A stretch of 36,594 nucleotides of DNA, taken from positions 38,209-74,802 of the forward strand of contig JAAZWY010000002.1 in NCBI GenBank assembly GCA_014240455.1, in the 5' to 3' direction. A program made the position numbers and the translations under genes. Source of the stretch: Nanobdellota archaeon (lineage in GTDB: Archaea > Nanobdellota > Nanobdellia > UBA10117 > ARS21). The notes beneath the pieces are model-generated. The model was given only the letters and a program-made list of their open reading frames with translations. It was not told where the DNA came from and ran no database searches. Below are positions 26,421-35,720 of the stretch, one piece after another; position 1 is the stretch's first letter, and each line of letters begins with the position of its first letter.

Positions 26421-27287
26421 AGTTTGAGCGTTTAGATTATTTTCTGACAAACCGTAGAATAATTTTCCAAATAATGGTGAAGGTCTCTCATATTTTGTAA
26501 CTCTGTAATCTTCCGCGCCAGATAACTCTGCTGCAATATCTAATGCTTCTTGTTTTCCACCGAGAGAATCAACTAGTTTTCTGCTTAATGCTTCAGTTCC
26601 TAGAAATATTTCTCCCGTTGATTGAGCCCTTACAAATGATTCGGTTAGACCTCTTGATGTTGCTACGTGTTCAACAAACATATCATTTAGAAGATTGATT
26701 TTATTCTGAAGGTATTCTCTTTCTGCATCTGAGACTTCTTTGTATGGTGATCCAGTATCTTTGTATTCTCCAGAAACAAATCTTTCATAAGATACGTTAT
26801 AATCATCAAGCAGACCTGAGAATTGTAAATATGAACCTGTTACTCCGATTGAACCGGTTATTGTTGCGGGATCAGCTACAATATGATCTGTTGATGCTGC
26901 AATCCAATATGCTCCTGATGCTGCATTTTCTCTCATCCAAGTAACTACTGGTTTCTCAAATGCTTCAATTGCATTTGATATTTCTCTTGAACCTACAACA
27001 GTTCCTCCTGGACTGTCAAGTTCTAGAATTACTGCTTTTGTGTTATCGTTTTTAGCTGCAGATTCTAATTGCGAAATTACGTCATCAGAAAATGTGTCTG
27101 GTGAATATCCGTCTGAACCTGAGTAAATTGTTCCAGTTATTGGAATTATTAATATTTCATCTCCAAACTCTTCTGCCGGTCCCGAGACTATCATAAATAT
27201 TGTTATTATTGCGACAGTGTATCCAAATATTCTTAGTGCTTTTTTCCACCAGGTGTCTTTGAACGTATTTCTGCGCTTGAAAAACAT
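26400..27287 (-). CDS. sppA: Signal peptide peptidase SppA (S49)
   Basis: AVILELDSPGGTVVGSREI, ENAASGAYWIAASTDHIVADPATITGSIGV. Start probably MFFKRRNTF... rather than 27326. Confidence 0.9.
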   Translation of the reverse strand: MFFKRRNTFKDTWWKKALRIFGYTVAIITIFMIVSGPAEEFGDEILIIPITGTIYSGSDGYSPDTFSDDVISQLESAAKNDNTKAVILELDSPGGTVVGSREISNAIEAFEKPVVTWMRENAASGAYWIAASTDHIVADPATITGSIGVTGSYLQFSGLLDDYNVSYERFVSGEYKDTGSPYKEVSDAEREYLQNKINLLNDMFVEHVATSRGLTESFVRAQSTGEIFLGTEALSRKLVDSLGGKQEALDIAAELSGAEDYRVTKYERPSPLFGKLFYGLSENNLNAQTSFGVRA

Positions 27288-27363
27288 GTATTGATATGTA
27301 TTCTGTGGTATATAAGAGTTGCTCAATCCTAACTGTTTTAAACTCAGATTTTGGGATTATTTT

Positions 27364-28875
27364 ATGCAAGCATTAATTCAAGAATTAGTTGAAACTAAGA
27401 AGCTGACTAAGAACAAAGTTGAATCCATTAAACGGAAATATGTTCGTGATGGAACTCTTGAAACTTTTCCTTTGAATGTTCATATTTGGAAAGCTTGTAA
27501 TGATTCTCAAAAAGAAAAACTTCGTGCAGTTTTGAATACTAAACCAACTAGAAATATGGCTGGAGTTTCAATTATTGCAATTATGCCTAAACCAAATGGT
27601 TGTCCTGCAAGATGTACTTTCTGTCCTGAGGGTAAAAATGCTCCAAAGAGTTATACTGGTTTTGAACCTTCAACAATGCGTTCAATTAGAAATAATTATG
27701 ATGCTTACAAAACTGTTACTGAAAGAGTTGCAGCTTTGAAACGAACAGGTCACTTGACTGATAAGAATGAAATTATTATTCAGGGTGGAACTTTTCCATC
27801 TTATGAGTGGGATTATCAGAAAGATTTTGTTAAGAGATCTTTTGATGGTTTGAATGGTGAGATTTCTGAAACTCTTGCTGAAGCTCAAGAGAAGAATGAA
27901 ACTTCTGAAAATCGATGTATTGGTCTGACTGTTGAAACTCGACCCGACTGGATTTTCCCTGAACAGTTTTTGGAACTTGGTTGTACTCGAATTGAAATGG
28001 GATTACAATCTATTTCTGATGAAGTTCTTGAAGCAGTAAATCGTGGCCACACGGTTCAACAATTTAAAGATGCAGTTAAGGTTTTGAAAGAAGCTGGTTA
28101 CAAAATTCTTTATCATATTATGCCGGGTCTTCCTAAAACTACTTTTGAAATGGATGTCAAAATGATGACTGAGATTTTTGAGAACGAAGATTTCCGTCCA
28201 GACATGTTTAAGATTTATCCGACTTTAGTTATGCCTGATACTGAATTGTATGATCAATGGAAATCTGGAGAATATGAACCAAAAGACGAGGAGTATTATA
28301 TTAAAGTTATTGAAGAGGCTTATCGAAGAGCTCCGAAATGGACTCGATTGATGAGAGTTCAACGAGATATTCCTGCGCAGTACATTGGTGCTGGACCTAA
28401 GAAAGGAAACTTACGTGAATATGTTGAAGAGAATTTGATTAAGGAAGATTATCCAGTTAAGGAAATTCGATTTAGAGAAGCCGGTCAAGTCTACAAGCGA
28501 ACTGGAAAAGTTGCTAAAAATATTGAATTGTTTGTTGAGAAATATCGATCAAGTGGTGGAGATGAATATTTCATTTCTGCTGAAGATAAAGAGCAAGATA
28601 TTATATTGGGATTTTGTAGATTACGTCTTGGTGAAAGACCTGAAGCAATGATTCGAGAGTTACACATTTATGGAAGCGTGACTGGAATTGGAGACGAGGG
28701 TGAAGATACTCAACACAAAGGTTGGGGAACAAAACTTATGAAAAAAGCTGAAGAAATTGCTCGTGAAGCGGGAAGAGAAAAAATGTTAGTTATCTCCGGA
28801 GTTGGAGTTCGAGAATATTACAAGAATGTTCATGGTTACTCTCGAGATGGTTGGTATATGGGTAAGAAATTATAA
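27364..28875 (+). CDS. elp3: tRNA uridine-34 carboxymethyl-type modification enzyme Elp3 (radical SAM + GNAT)
   Basis: MPKPNGCPARCTFCPEG, IIQGGTFPSYEWDYQKDFVKRSFDGLNG, C-terminal GNAT KGWGTKLMKKAEEIAREAG. Start reassigned to ATG 27364. Confidence 0.93.
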   Translation: MQALIQELVETKKLTKNKVESIKRKYVRDGTLETFPLNVHIWKACNDSQKEKLRAVLNTKPTRNMAGVSIIAIMPKPNGCPARCTFCPEGKNAPKSYTGFEPSTMRSIRNNYDAYKTVTERVAALKRTGHLTDKNEIIIQGGTFPSYEWDYQKDFVKRSFDGLNGEISETLAEAQEKNETSENRCIGLTVETRPDWIFPEQFLELGCTRIEMGLQSISDEVLEAVNRGHTVQQFKDAVKVLKEAGYKILYHIMPGLPKTTFEMDVKMMTEIFENEDFRPDMFKIYPTLVMPDTELYDQWKSGEYEPKDEEYYIKVIEEAYRRAPKWTRLMRVQRDIPAQYIGAGPKKGNLREYVEENLIKEDYPVKEIRFREAGQVYKRTGKVAKNIELFVEKYRSSGGDEYFISAEDKEQDIILGFCRLRLGERPEAMIRELHIYGSVTGIGDEGEDTQHKGWGTKLMKKAEEIAREAGREKMLVISGVGVREYYKNVHGYSRDGWYMGKKL

Positions 28876-29136
28876 TCCAAAAGCTTCTTGGAATTCTTTC
28901 ATCTTTTTGTATTCTCTTGAAAACTTTCTACCTTTTTCAGTTATTGTGAAATTCTTTCCTCGTTTTAATGGTTGTTCTTCAATTAGTTTTTTTGCAGTTA
29001 ATTCTGCAACGTATTCTTTCATTAAAGTGTGAGAAAGATTTGATTTGTAAAGAAGATGAGTTGGTTTAATTGCTCCGCCTTTGTTGACAATCGCCAATAA
29101 CATATCATTGATTATGTCAATTCTAGTTCTTCGCAT
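28870..29136 (-). CDS. Winged-helix (ArnR1/HTH_45-like) protein
   Basis: RIDIINDMLLAIVNKGGAIKPTHLLYKSNLSHTLMKEYVAELTAKKLIEEQPLKRGKNFTITEKGRKF. Confidence 0.8.
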   Translation of the reverse strand: MRRTRIDIINDMLLAIVNKGGAIKPTHLLYKSNLSHTLMKEYVAELTAKKLIEEQPLKRGKNFTITEKGRKFSREYKKMKEFQEAFGL

Positions 29137-29815
29137 TCTTCACCTTCCTAAATGTGAATAACATTGTTATGAATCCCGCAAGTTGAACTACTTGTGCAAC
29201 CACATATGCAATTGGAATATAAATTGCTGGAATGAAAATTAACTGACTGAACATTAGTAATGTAAATGCTGCCAATGTTTGTTTTGTTTTCTTTGATTTA
29301 TTTCTGAAGTAAGTTCTCAAAGTCATCATTGAGATGAAGAATAGGAAAGCTGCCGCAGTTAAGTGAAATACTAAAGTTACTTGTGTACTAAATACTGAAG
29401 CAATTAATACAAAATACATTAATAATCCTTTAACAGATTTTGAAGTCTTAGCCTTTCTTGATAGGACTAAATATATTCCTAGAAGTGCTGTCAGAGTTAG
29501 AAGTCTATATCCTAATAATCCTGTGCTGAAAAAATTACTTGCCGGTCCGACTGCTTGATGGACTGCTTGAGCAATTCCAAATGAATTCTGTTCAATGAAA
29601 TTGTAATAAATTATTAGATTTGTTAATACTCGTGTTGCGAATGCTGTGGCAAGCATTGCGAATGCTACACCGAAATAGAAATATTTCTTCATGTTGCTGA
29701 TTTTGTAGAATTTGTAGCTAGTTAATGCGATTAATGCCGCAACAGCCATTGTAACTACTTCAAAACCTGCGTCAATTCCTAAGAACCACGCTGGGCTTAG
29801 TATAAAGTTCGCCAT
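29123..29815 (-). CDS. Polytopic (about 7 TM) membrane protein overlapping the wHTH gene
   Basis: About seven hydrophobic segments; 14-nt overlap with the downstream wHTH gene. Confidence 0.7.
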   Translation of the reverse strand: MANFILSPAWFLGIDAGFEVVTMAVAALIALTSYKFYKISNMKKYFYFGVAFAMLATAFATRVLTNLIIYYNFIEQNSFGIAQAVHQAVGPASNFFSTGLLGYRLLTLTALLGIYLVLSRKAKTSKSVKGLLMYFVLIASVFSTQVTLVFHLTAAAFLFFISMMTLRTYFRNKSKKTKQTLAAFTLLMFSQLIFIPAIYIPIAYVVAQVVQLAGFITMLFTFRKVKNAKN

Positions 29816-29954
29816 TAATTACTATTTAGTGATACATCTTAAAAGGGTTATGAAAAGTCATTCTTTAGAGTCCGTTCATAATCTTTTATTAACAGAATAT
29901 TGTACTATTTGTATGCCTTTAAGACCAATCATATTCTCTTGGATTGGGAAAATT

Positions 29955-29999
29955 TGATGCCGGGAATCCCGTCTATGCCGGGCGGGTTCCATTCATCAC
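29955..29999. ncRNA. GC-rich intergenic island, possible structured RNA
   Basis: gatgccgggaatcccgtctatgccgggcgggttccattcatcaca stands out in AT-rich flanks; GGAATCC can pair with GGGTTCC. Confidence 0.3.
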
Positions 30000-30034
30000 A
30001 ACTCTTTTAAAGAAATTATTTGATACAACATTAC

Positions 30035-30107
30035 AGCCCTGTAGTGTAGTGGTCAATCATCTGAGACTTTGGATCTCGGGACCCCGGTTCAAATCCGGGC
30101 AGGGCTA
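30035..30107 (+). tRNA. tRNA-Gln (TTG anticodon)
   Basis: AGCCCTG/CAGGGCT acceptor, TGAGA-CTTTGGA-TCTCG, CCGGTTCAAATCCGG. Confidence 0.94.
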
Positions 30108-30112
30108 GAATT

Positions 30113-30790
30113 TTACTTTTTAGCTGCTTTTGCCACTATCTTTTTTTTTGTTTTGGAAGCTGTCTTTGTAGCCTTTGGTTTGGTTTTCTTTTCTTCTTTT
30201 GCTAGTGCTTCTTCTTCAGCTTTCAAAGTTGCTTCAATTGCTTTTTCTAACATTTCCTTGTATTCTTTTCGTTGCACTTCGATACTAGAAATTTGAGTAT
30301 TCAAGTCAGTAATGTTAGTTTCAAGTTGTTTAATAAATTTAGAATTGTTAATTTCAATAAGTGATTTGTTGCTGTCAGGTGCACTGAAATTGTTTGCTAG
30401 TGCTTCATCGTAACTGAATTTTTGTTGTCCGTCTCTTGTTTGGAATGCAAATTCATGTTCATTAGAAAGAGTTTCTTGCGCTTGTTTGACAAGCTTTTGT
30501 TTGTGACGCAAGTAAATGTCAAGGAGTTTCTTTTGATTTAAACTCCAGAAATAAATGTACCACCACTTCTTTTCAGCGTCCTTTTCTTTTGTGTATTCAA
30601 CGAAGCCAATGGTGTGTAGCTTGTAAAGAGATTTTCTTGCAGCATTAATCTTAATATCGAATTTCTCTGCAATCTCGTTTTCAGAAATTATATCCGTTTC
30701 TGAAAGCAGTTTAAGAATTTCCTGAGTCTGTTCATCAAGTTCGATGCCCATATCTTCGACTATGGCAGTTATATCTTTTAATTTTAACAT
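30113..30790 (-). CDS. tfe: Transcription factor E alpha (TFE)-like protein lacking zinc-ribbon cysteines
   Basis: N-terminal eWH (ETDIISENEIAEKFDIKINAARKSLYKLHTIGFVEYTKEKDAEKKWWYIYFWSLN) and the TFE-like stretch FSYDEALANNFSAPDSNKSLIEINNSKFIKQLETNI; K/A-rich tail. Confidence 0.85.
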   Translation of the reverse strand: MLKLKDITAIVEDMGIELDEQTQEILKLLSETDIISENEIAEKFDIKINAARKSLYKLHTIGFVEYTKEKDAEKKWWYIYFWSLNQKKLLDIYLRHKQKLVKQAQETLSNEHEFAFQTRDGQQKFSYDEALANNFSAPDSNKSLIEINNSKFIKQLETNITDLNTQISSIEVQRKEYKEMLEKAIEATLKAEEEALAKEEKKTKPKATKTASKTKKKIVAKAAKK

Positions 30791-30836
30791 GGATGCCGGG
30801 TTTATATTAACGCACTACTTCTAAATAAAGGTTGCG

Positions 30837-31904
30837 TCATGCTATAAATGGTAGCAGTATCGCTCCAATTAGTAACGCAACACTAAAGAAAGAAAGATAC
30901 ATAAAGATTTTGGAAGCACGCTTTTTGTCTTTTATTATTCCGAATACTGCGTCCTGTAACATTTTCCCACCGTCAAGGATTGGTATTGGTAAGAGGTTGA
31001 ATAGTCCGATTCCTAAGCTTAGAATAAAGAACCAGTTTAGGAATCTTGAGAAGAAAATTAATGGGTTTGAATACCATTTCGTAGGTTCTAAAATGGGTTC
31101 ATAACTGAAGCCGAAGCGCCCAATTTCAGGATTATCTGGATTCTGTGCTGCAGTTATTTCAAGGGTTCGGTCCTCTAGTTGGAAGGTCGCTGAATCTCCT
31201 GGAGTTTTTGAAGATAGAGCTGTGCTGAATTCTTCGAAGTTTGAAATTGGTACTGAATCTACTGCGAGAATTATATCTCCGTCAAGTAATCCTGCTTCTT
31301 TTGCAGGGAATTCTTCTGCAGTTCCTATAATTTCTAATCCAGTTAAATCAAATGCTCCGAATAGTGCGGGAGTTACTAAGAAGATCATTGTGACTGCTGC
31401 TAACGCTGCAGTAGTTATATTCGCCCAAGGTCCTGCTGCATACATTGAAAGTCGGTGTAGAATTGGTGCTTTTCTTAATTGTGCTTCGTCAGGTTTTACG
31501 AATGCAAAAGGCAGTATTGCTAATAATCCAACTCCTGCTGACTTTACTTTGATGTTGTGGACTCTTGCGATTATTCCGTGTCCGCCCTCATGAATTATTA
31601 ACAATGTAAGTATTGCTAGAATTCCTTCCACTAAAGGTACTGTTATTTGTGATCCTGGAATCCTTAATCCGGGGATTACTGGAGATACAACTGGCTGAGG
31701 TGTTGGTTGAATAAATGCTCCGAATAAATAATATAGAATGTATAACATTCCTGCGTATCCAACTAATATTCCTAAGTATGACCAGTATTTTAAAATGGGA
31801 CGAAATGTTTTTGCAATTTTGTCCATCAACTTAATTCCTTTTGTGGTTTCCCACATAAAAATAAGTCCGTGTCTCTTGAATTCTCCAAAAGTCATGACTA
31901 ACAA
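30837..31904 (-). CDS. Site-2 protease (M50 metalloprotease) with PDZ domain
   Basis: LIIHEGGHGIIARVHNIKVKSAGVG (HExxH-type HEGGH), PDZ EAGLLDGDIILAVDSVPI, LLPIPILDGGKML. Confidence 0.92.
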   Translation of the reverse strand: MLVMTFGEFKRHGLIFMWETTKGIKLMDKIAKTFRPILKYWSYLGILVGYAGMLYILYYLFGAFIQPTPQPVVSPVIPGLRIPGSQITVPLVEGILAILTLLIIHEGGHGIIARVHNIKVKSAGVGLLAILPFAFVKPDEAQLRKAPILHRLSMYAAGPWANITTAALAAVTMIFLVTPALFGAFDLTGLEIIGTAEEFPAKEAGLLDGDIILAVDSVPISNFEEFSTALSSKTPGDSATFQLEDRTLEITAAQNPDNPEIGRFGFSYEPILEPTKWYSNPLIFFSRFLNWFFILSLGIGLFNLLPIPILDGGKMLQDAVFGIIKDKKRASKIFMYLSFFSVALLIGAILLPFIA

Positions 31905-31925
31905 TGGTTAGCGAGATTAATAAGT

Positions 31926-32123
31926 TTATCCTCGTTTGTACTTAGAAATTACATCAATAGCGTCGATGTGTCCCATGAAAACTGCTCTGCAACATTGTCT
32001 CTTAAGACCTGCTTTATCTAAAGCTTTCTTTAGATCTCCGCCTTTCTTCATTGCTTCTTTGAAAGCCGGCCACTCTTGGGCAATCGGTTTTCCGCATGCA
32101 AAACATCTTATTGGAATTATCAT
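31926..32123 (-). CDS. rpoN: DNA-directed RNA polymerase subunit N (Rpb10)
   Basis: MIIPIRCFACGKPIAQEW, RQCCRAVFMGH. Confidence 0.95.
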   Translation of the reverse strand: MIIPIRCFACGKPIAQEWPAFKEAMKKGGDLKKALDKAGLKRQCCRAVFMGHIDAIDVISKYKRG

Positions 32124-32124
32124 T

Positions 32125-32544
32125 TTATCTATAGGATTTTTGTCGCTTAGCTCTTGGAGCTGATTTGTTTGGTTTGTGCGGTTCGTTTCTTCGAACGTCA
32201 GCTACAATTAGGTGTCTGTCGTAATCAAGATAAGCTTTCTTTAAGTCTTCTGACTTTGAGTGTTCAACAAGCGCTCTTGCGATTGCTAAACGTCCTGCTT
32301 CTGTTTGTCCTGATTGACCTCCGCCTTTTATGTTGACTTGGATGTCAACTTTCTGGGCAATGTCACCTGCGATTATGATTGGTTCCTGTAATCTTAATTG
32401 GAACATTTCTGGTTTATATTCTGAAATTGGAGTGCCGTTAATTTTAAGGTTTCCTTTACCTGGCCGTAAAACTGCTCGTGCTATTGCTCTCTTTCTTTTT
32501 CCACTAGCTATAATTACTTTTGATTTACTTGCCATATTTACCAA
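32125..32544 (-). CDS. rps9: 30S ribosomal protein S9 (uS9)
   Basis: ASGKRKRAIARAVLRPGKG, GGGQSGQTEAGRLAIARAL, C-terminal KRQKSYR. Confidence 0.95.
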   Translation of the reverse strand: MVNMASKSKVIIASGKRKRAIARAVLRPGKGNLKINGTPISEYKPEMFQLRLQEPIIIAGDIAQKVDIQVNIKGGGQSGQTEAGRLAIARALVEHSKSEDLKKAYLDYDRHLIVADVRRNEPHKPNKSAPRAKRQKSYR

Positions 32545-32947
32545 TTATTGTTGCGAAGTCTCCAATCTTCATATATTTTGCGTATTTTAATTTTGATAGG
32601 TTTGCTGATTTAATTGTTTCTAATTTTGAATCTTTGTGTTCTTCTGGAATTCCTAAGTAGCACATAATTCTTTTGTATGCTGTAATTCCTCTTGAAGTTT
32701 TGTACGGAAGCATTCTTTTGATAGATCGTCTTACGATTCTATCTGGAATTTTTGGAGTAAACGGTCCGTGAAAAGGTTTACCGATATTCTTGAAGTTTTC
32801 AAACTTTGAGATAATTGTATTTTTTGATCCAGTAACAATTGCGTGTTCACAATTTACTATTACTATCTCTTCTCCTAACAATGCTTCTTTTGCGACTTGA
32901 CTTGACAGTCTGCCAAGAACTAAGTCTGTTGCGTCGTATACTTTCAT
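32525..32947 (-). CDS. rpl13: 50S ribosomal protein L13 (uL13)
   Basis: VYDATDLVLGRLSSQVAKEAL, HGPFTPKIPDRIVRRSIKRMLPYKTSRG. Confidence 0.94.
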   Translation of the reverse strand: MKVYDATDLVLGRLSSQVAKEALLGEEIVIVNCEHAIVTGSKNTIISKFENFKNIGKPFHGPFTPKIPDRIVRRSIKRMLPYKTSRGITAYKRIMCYLGIPEEHKDSKLETIKSANLSKLKYAKYMKIGDFATIIGKYGK

Positions 32948-33279
32948 GCGATTATCCTTAATTTGTCACCCTTGTCGTCCTTTGCTGAAAGGTCGTGTAG
33001 GGAAACTAACTTTGAACCTGATTGTTTTACTTTGCCTAGAACAGCTTCTGAGAATCTCCAACATGCAATGTTAAGTTTCTTTGTAAGTTGTCCGCCTGCG
33101 ACTAGCTTTCCTGGGATAACTACTGTTTCCCCGTCAGCATATTCATTCAAGCTACCTAAATTTACAGTAACTCGTTTTCTTGCAGGTACTGAAAGTTTAT
33201 CTGATACTTGATTCCAAAACTCAGACTTCTTTCTAAGGCTAGCAATTAACAGCTTCAAGTGTACGTTTGTTGCGTTCAT
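32944..33279 (-). CDS. rpl18e: 50S ribosomal protein L18e (eL18)
   Basis: FWNQVSDKLSVPARKRVTVNLGSLNEYADGETVVIPGKLVAGGQLTKKLNIACWRFSEA. Confidence 0.94.
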   Translation of the reverse strand: MNATNVHLKLLIASLRKKSEFWNQVSDKLSVPARKRVTVNLGSLNEYADGETVVIPGKLVAGGQLTKKLNIACWRFSEAVLGKVKQSGSKLVSLHDLSAKDDKGDKLRIIA

Positions 33280-33314
33280 TTTTTCGTTTTTCTCCTTTGT
33301 TGATTGTGATCTTA

Positions 33315-33398
33315 TGCACGAGACAGGATTCGAACCTGCGAAGACACTAAGTCACTGGGACCTAAACCCAGCCCATTTGACCGCTCTGGCACTCGTGC
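33315..33398 (-). tRNA. tRNA-Leu (TAG anticodon)
   Basis: GCACGAG/CTCGTGC acceptor, CTGGG-TTTAGGT-CCCAG, long variable arm. Confidence 0.94.
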
Positions 33399-33407
33399 GT
33401 GAGGGTC

Positions 33408-34055
33408 TTACTTAACCTTCAACTCACTCAAGTTTGCTCCAATGTTAGTTAGAGCCTGCTTAAGCAGTTCTTTTGGTTCAAGCTGTCCCCAGCTTTCGAT
33501 TACAAGTATGAATTTATTTGGTTGGTTTTTAAGCGTTGCTATTTCCTCGTCGTCTACCATTTTTCGCAATTTTTCAAGGTTTTCTGTACCTTTTGCTTTT
33601 GATGGATAGTGGAAGTAGTAAGCATGACCAGCAGACCATTTTACATGTTCTCTTCCTTGTCCTGGAATTGCTACTGCTCTAAACTCAACTTTTTGATTTT
33701 CTGATAGATTAACCAATGGAGTGTTTGGGTAAAGTATTTCTACGCCTTTTCCTTTAGTTTGTAAATCTGCTGAAGTTACTATTTTTGGTCCTTCAACATT
33801 TAATGTGATATCAATCTTTGGATCTTTCATCTTGAAGATTGATGCGTCTACTTTTAGAGGAACTAATCCAATTCTGTGAGCTAGAATTTCATCGTAAAGA
33901 ACAGATGTGTTTTCTTTGAAGTAAACTTCTTCAACTGCGAAAGTTGGTACATCATAAGTTACTGTTCTTCGGATTAGATTCATTAATGCTTCTGAAGCGC
34001 CTTCAACCACAAGTTGAATTTCGCTATCTGTTGAATTAAGTATTTGAAACTTCAT
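33408..34055 (-). CDS. rpoD: DNA-directed RNA polymerase subunit D (no Fe-S domain)
   Basis: [67 protein letters not shown]. Start reassigned from 34091 to 34055. Confidence 0.94.
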   Translation of the reverse strand: MKFQILNSTDSEIQLVVEGASEALMNLIRRTVTYDVPTFAVEEVYFKENTSVLYDEILAHRIGLVPLKVDASIFKMKDPKIDITLNVEGPKIVTSADLQTKGKGVEILYPNTPLVNLSENQKVEFRAVAIPGQGREHVKWSAGHAYYFHYPSKAKGTENLEKLRKMVDDEEIATLKNQPNKFILVIESWGQLEPKELLKQALTNIGANLSELKVK

Positions 34056-34453
34056 ACTCGTCTCCCTCTTCGTCCGCCTTTCTTTCGGCATCCGCCGTGT
34101 GGAATTGGTGTAACGTCTTCGATCGATAATATTTTCATTCCGTTTCTTGTTAAAGTTCGGATTGTTGGTTGAGCTCCAGGACCTGGATGTCGTGAACCGT
34201 TGTGTCCGCCTTGCGCTCTGACTCTTACGTGCAGTTTTGTTACGCCTTTTTCTTTTGCGTTTCTTGCTGCTTCTTTAGCCATAACCATTGCAGTGTTTGC
34301 GTGTGCTTCTAATCTTTGTTGTTTTGTAAATTGACCTCCAGAAACTAATGCAATTGTTTCTGATCCAGTCATATCTGTGATGTGTAAGATTGTGTTATTG
34401 TAAGATGAGTAAAGATGTGCAACTCCTGTTTGTGTTTCTTTTGGTGCTGCCAT
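34052..34453 (-). CDS. rps11: 30S ribosomal protein S11 (uS11)
   Basis: [58 protein letters not shown]. Confidence 0.96.
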   Translation of the reverse strand: MAAPKETQTGVAHLYSSYNNTILHITDMTGSETIALVSGGQFTKQQRLEAHANTAMVMAKEAARNAKEKGVTKLHVRVRAQGGHNGSRHPGPGAQPTIRTLTRNGMKILSIEDVTPIPHGGCRKKGGRRGRRV

Positions 34454-35007
34454 TATTCAGTTTTCACCTCTTGGATTTTTACTTCTGCTTTTTCTTCTTC
34501 CTTTGAAGCTTTTTCAACTACCTGTACAAGTACTGGTGAAAAACCTTCTCGGAATGCTACCTTGCTTCCTGCGTTAATTAAGTGAGCTGAGGAAGTTATA
34601 ACTTTTCCATCAACTGTAACTTTTTTGTGTAGAATAAATTGTCTTGCTTGATTTGCTGAATTTGCAAGTCCCATTTTGTAAACAACTGTTTGTAATCTTC
34701 GTTCAAGTAAATCTCTAAGTTGTAAGTTTAAAACATCGTCAGCACTTGCATCTTTTTTTACAAGTCCTAATTTGATTAATTTTGTAATAAGAATTTTAAT
34801 AGCTGCTTCTTTTTTATCTCCTCTAAGACCTACAATATCTCTAGCTTGAGATCTGAAGTTTCTAAGTATCGCTTCCATCTTCCAGATTTGTTTCTTGTTA
34901 GTGAATCCATATTCTTGAGCTAATTTTTGTTCTTCATCTATTCGATCAGCTTGCCATGGATGGTTTGGCGATTGATACTTTTTTCTTTGTCGTCTTGCTA
35001 ATCCCAT
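34453..35007 (-). CDS. rps4: 30S ribosomal protein S4 (uS4)
   Basis: [61 protein letters not shown]. Confidence 0.95.
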   Translation of the reverse strand: MGLARRQRKKYQSPNHPWQADRIDEEQKLAQEYGFTNKKQIWKMEAILRNFRSQARDIVGLRGDKKEAAIKILITKLIKLGLVKKDASADDVLNLQLRDLLERRLQTVVYKMGLANSANQARQFILHKKVTVDGKVITSSAHLINAGSKVAFREGFSPVLVQVVEKASKEEEKAEVKIQEVKTE

Positions 35008-35462
35008 TATTTAGTTTCCTTCCTACGAGTTGCGACCGTACCTGTTCTTCCGGTAGATTTTGTGGATTGTCCACGAACTTTCTTGGATTTTGCTGCGTGT
35101 CGTACTCCTTTGTATGATTTGACTTTTCTCATGAATCTTATATCGAATTGTTTTGTAAGATCTAGATCTGAGGATAGAATATGTTTATCTTCTCCAGTTT
35201 CTCGGTCTCGTCTTCGGTTCATAAGCCAAGTTGGAATATTATATTTTGCTGGGTTTCTAATAACGTCTTCAATTTTTTCAACTTCTTTAACTGTGTATTC
35301 TCCGCACTTCTTTTTTATGTCTAAATTTAGAACTTTACATACTGCATTAGCAAACATGTAAGAAGAGCCTTTTGGCTTTGTTAGTGCGTGACCCATTGGG
35401 ACGTTTCCTCGTATATCTTTGTCTCCGAGTCGAATAATTTCTCTGAATTCATTATCAGCCAT
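35007..35462 (-). CDS. rps13: 30S ribosomal protein S13 (uS13)
   Basis: REIIRLGDKDIRGNVPMGHALTKPKG, SYKGVRHAAKSKKVRGQSTKSTGRTG. Confidence 0.95.
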   Translation of the reverse strand: MADNEFREIIRLGDKDIRGNVPMGHALTKPKGSSYMFANAVCKVLNLDIKKKCGEYTVKEVEKIEDVIRNPAKYNIPTWLMNRRRDRETGEDKHILSSDLDLTKQFDIRFMRKVKSYKGVRHAAKSKKVRGQSTKSTGRTGTVATRRKETK

Positions 35463-35553
35463 AGTCTCATTAATTTATGTTTACTTTTTAAAGGTATCGA
35501 TGTAAAACCGCATTACGTGAGTTAAGTGTTCGGTGTTTTACCTTTAAAGGGTA

Positions 35554-35636
35554 CGCCAAGAGTGGGATTTGAACCCACGACCCCCGAAGGGACAGGATTT
35601 CCAATCCTGCGCAATACCAGGCTATGCGACCTTGGC
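35554..35636 (-). tRNA. tRNA-Ser (GGA anticodon)
   Basis: GCCAAGGTCGCATAGCCTGG...CAGGA-TTGGAAA-TCCTG, long variable arm, GTGGGTTCAAATCCCAC. Confidence 0.94.
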
Positions 35637-35720
35637 GTGGTTTTGGTCGTTCTTTTAGCTTTAAAAAACTTGTTCTTGCTCTATCTGAATGTTTAAATAT
35701 TTGAAAGTGCATTAATATTT

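Noticed and set aside
27319-27363. N-terminal extension of Elp3 (MLNPNCFKLRFWDYF)
   Set aside because: Overlaps the divergent promoter region of sppA; ATG 27364 gives the expected Elp3 N-terminus.
29957-30010. Micro-ORF MPGIPSMPGGFHSSQLF, resembling the SRP54 C-terminal MPG motif
   Set aside because: Only 17 codons, no upstream in-frame SRP54 sequence and no conservation evidence; treated as a GC-rich island instead.
34056-34091. N-terminal extension of RpoD ([12 protein letters not shown])
   Set aside because: Derived from the S11 3' end in another frame; MKFQIL... is the canonical start.
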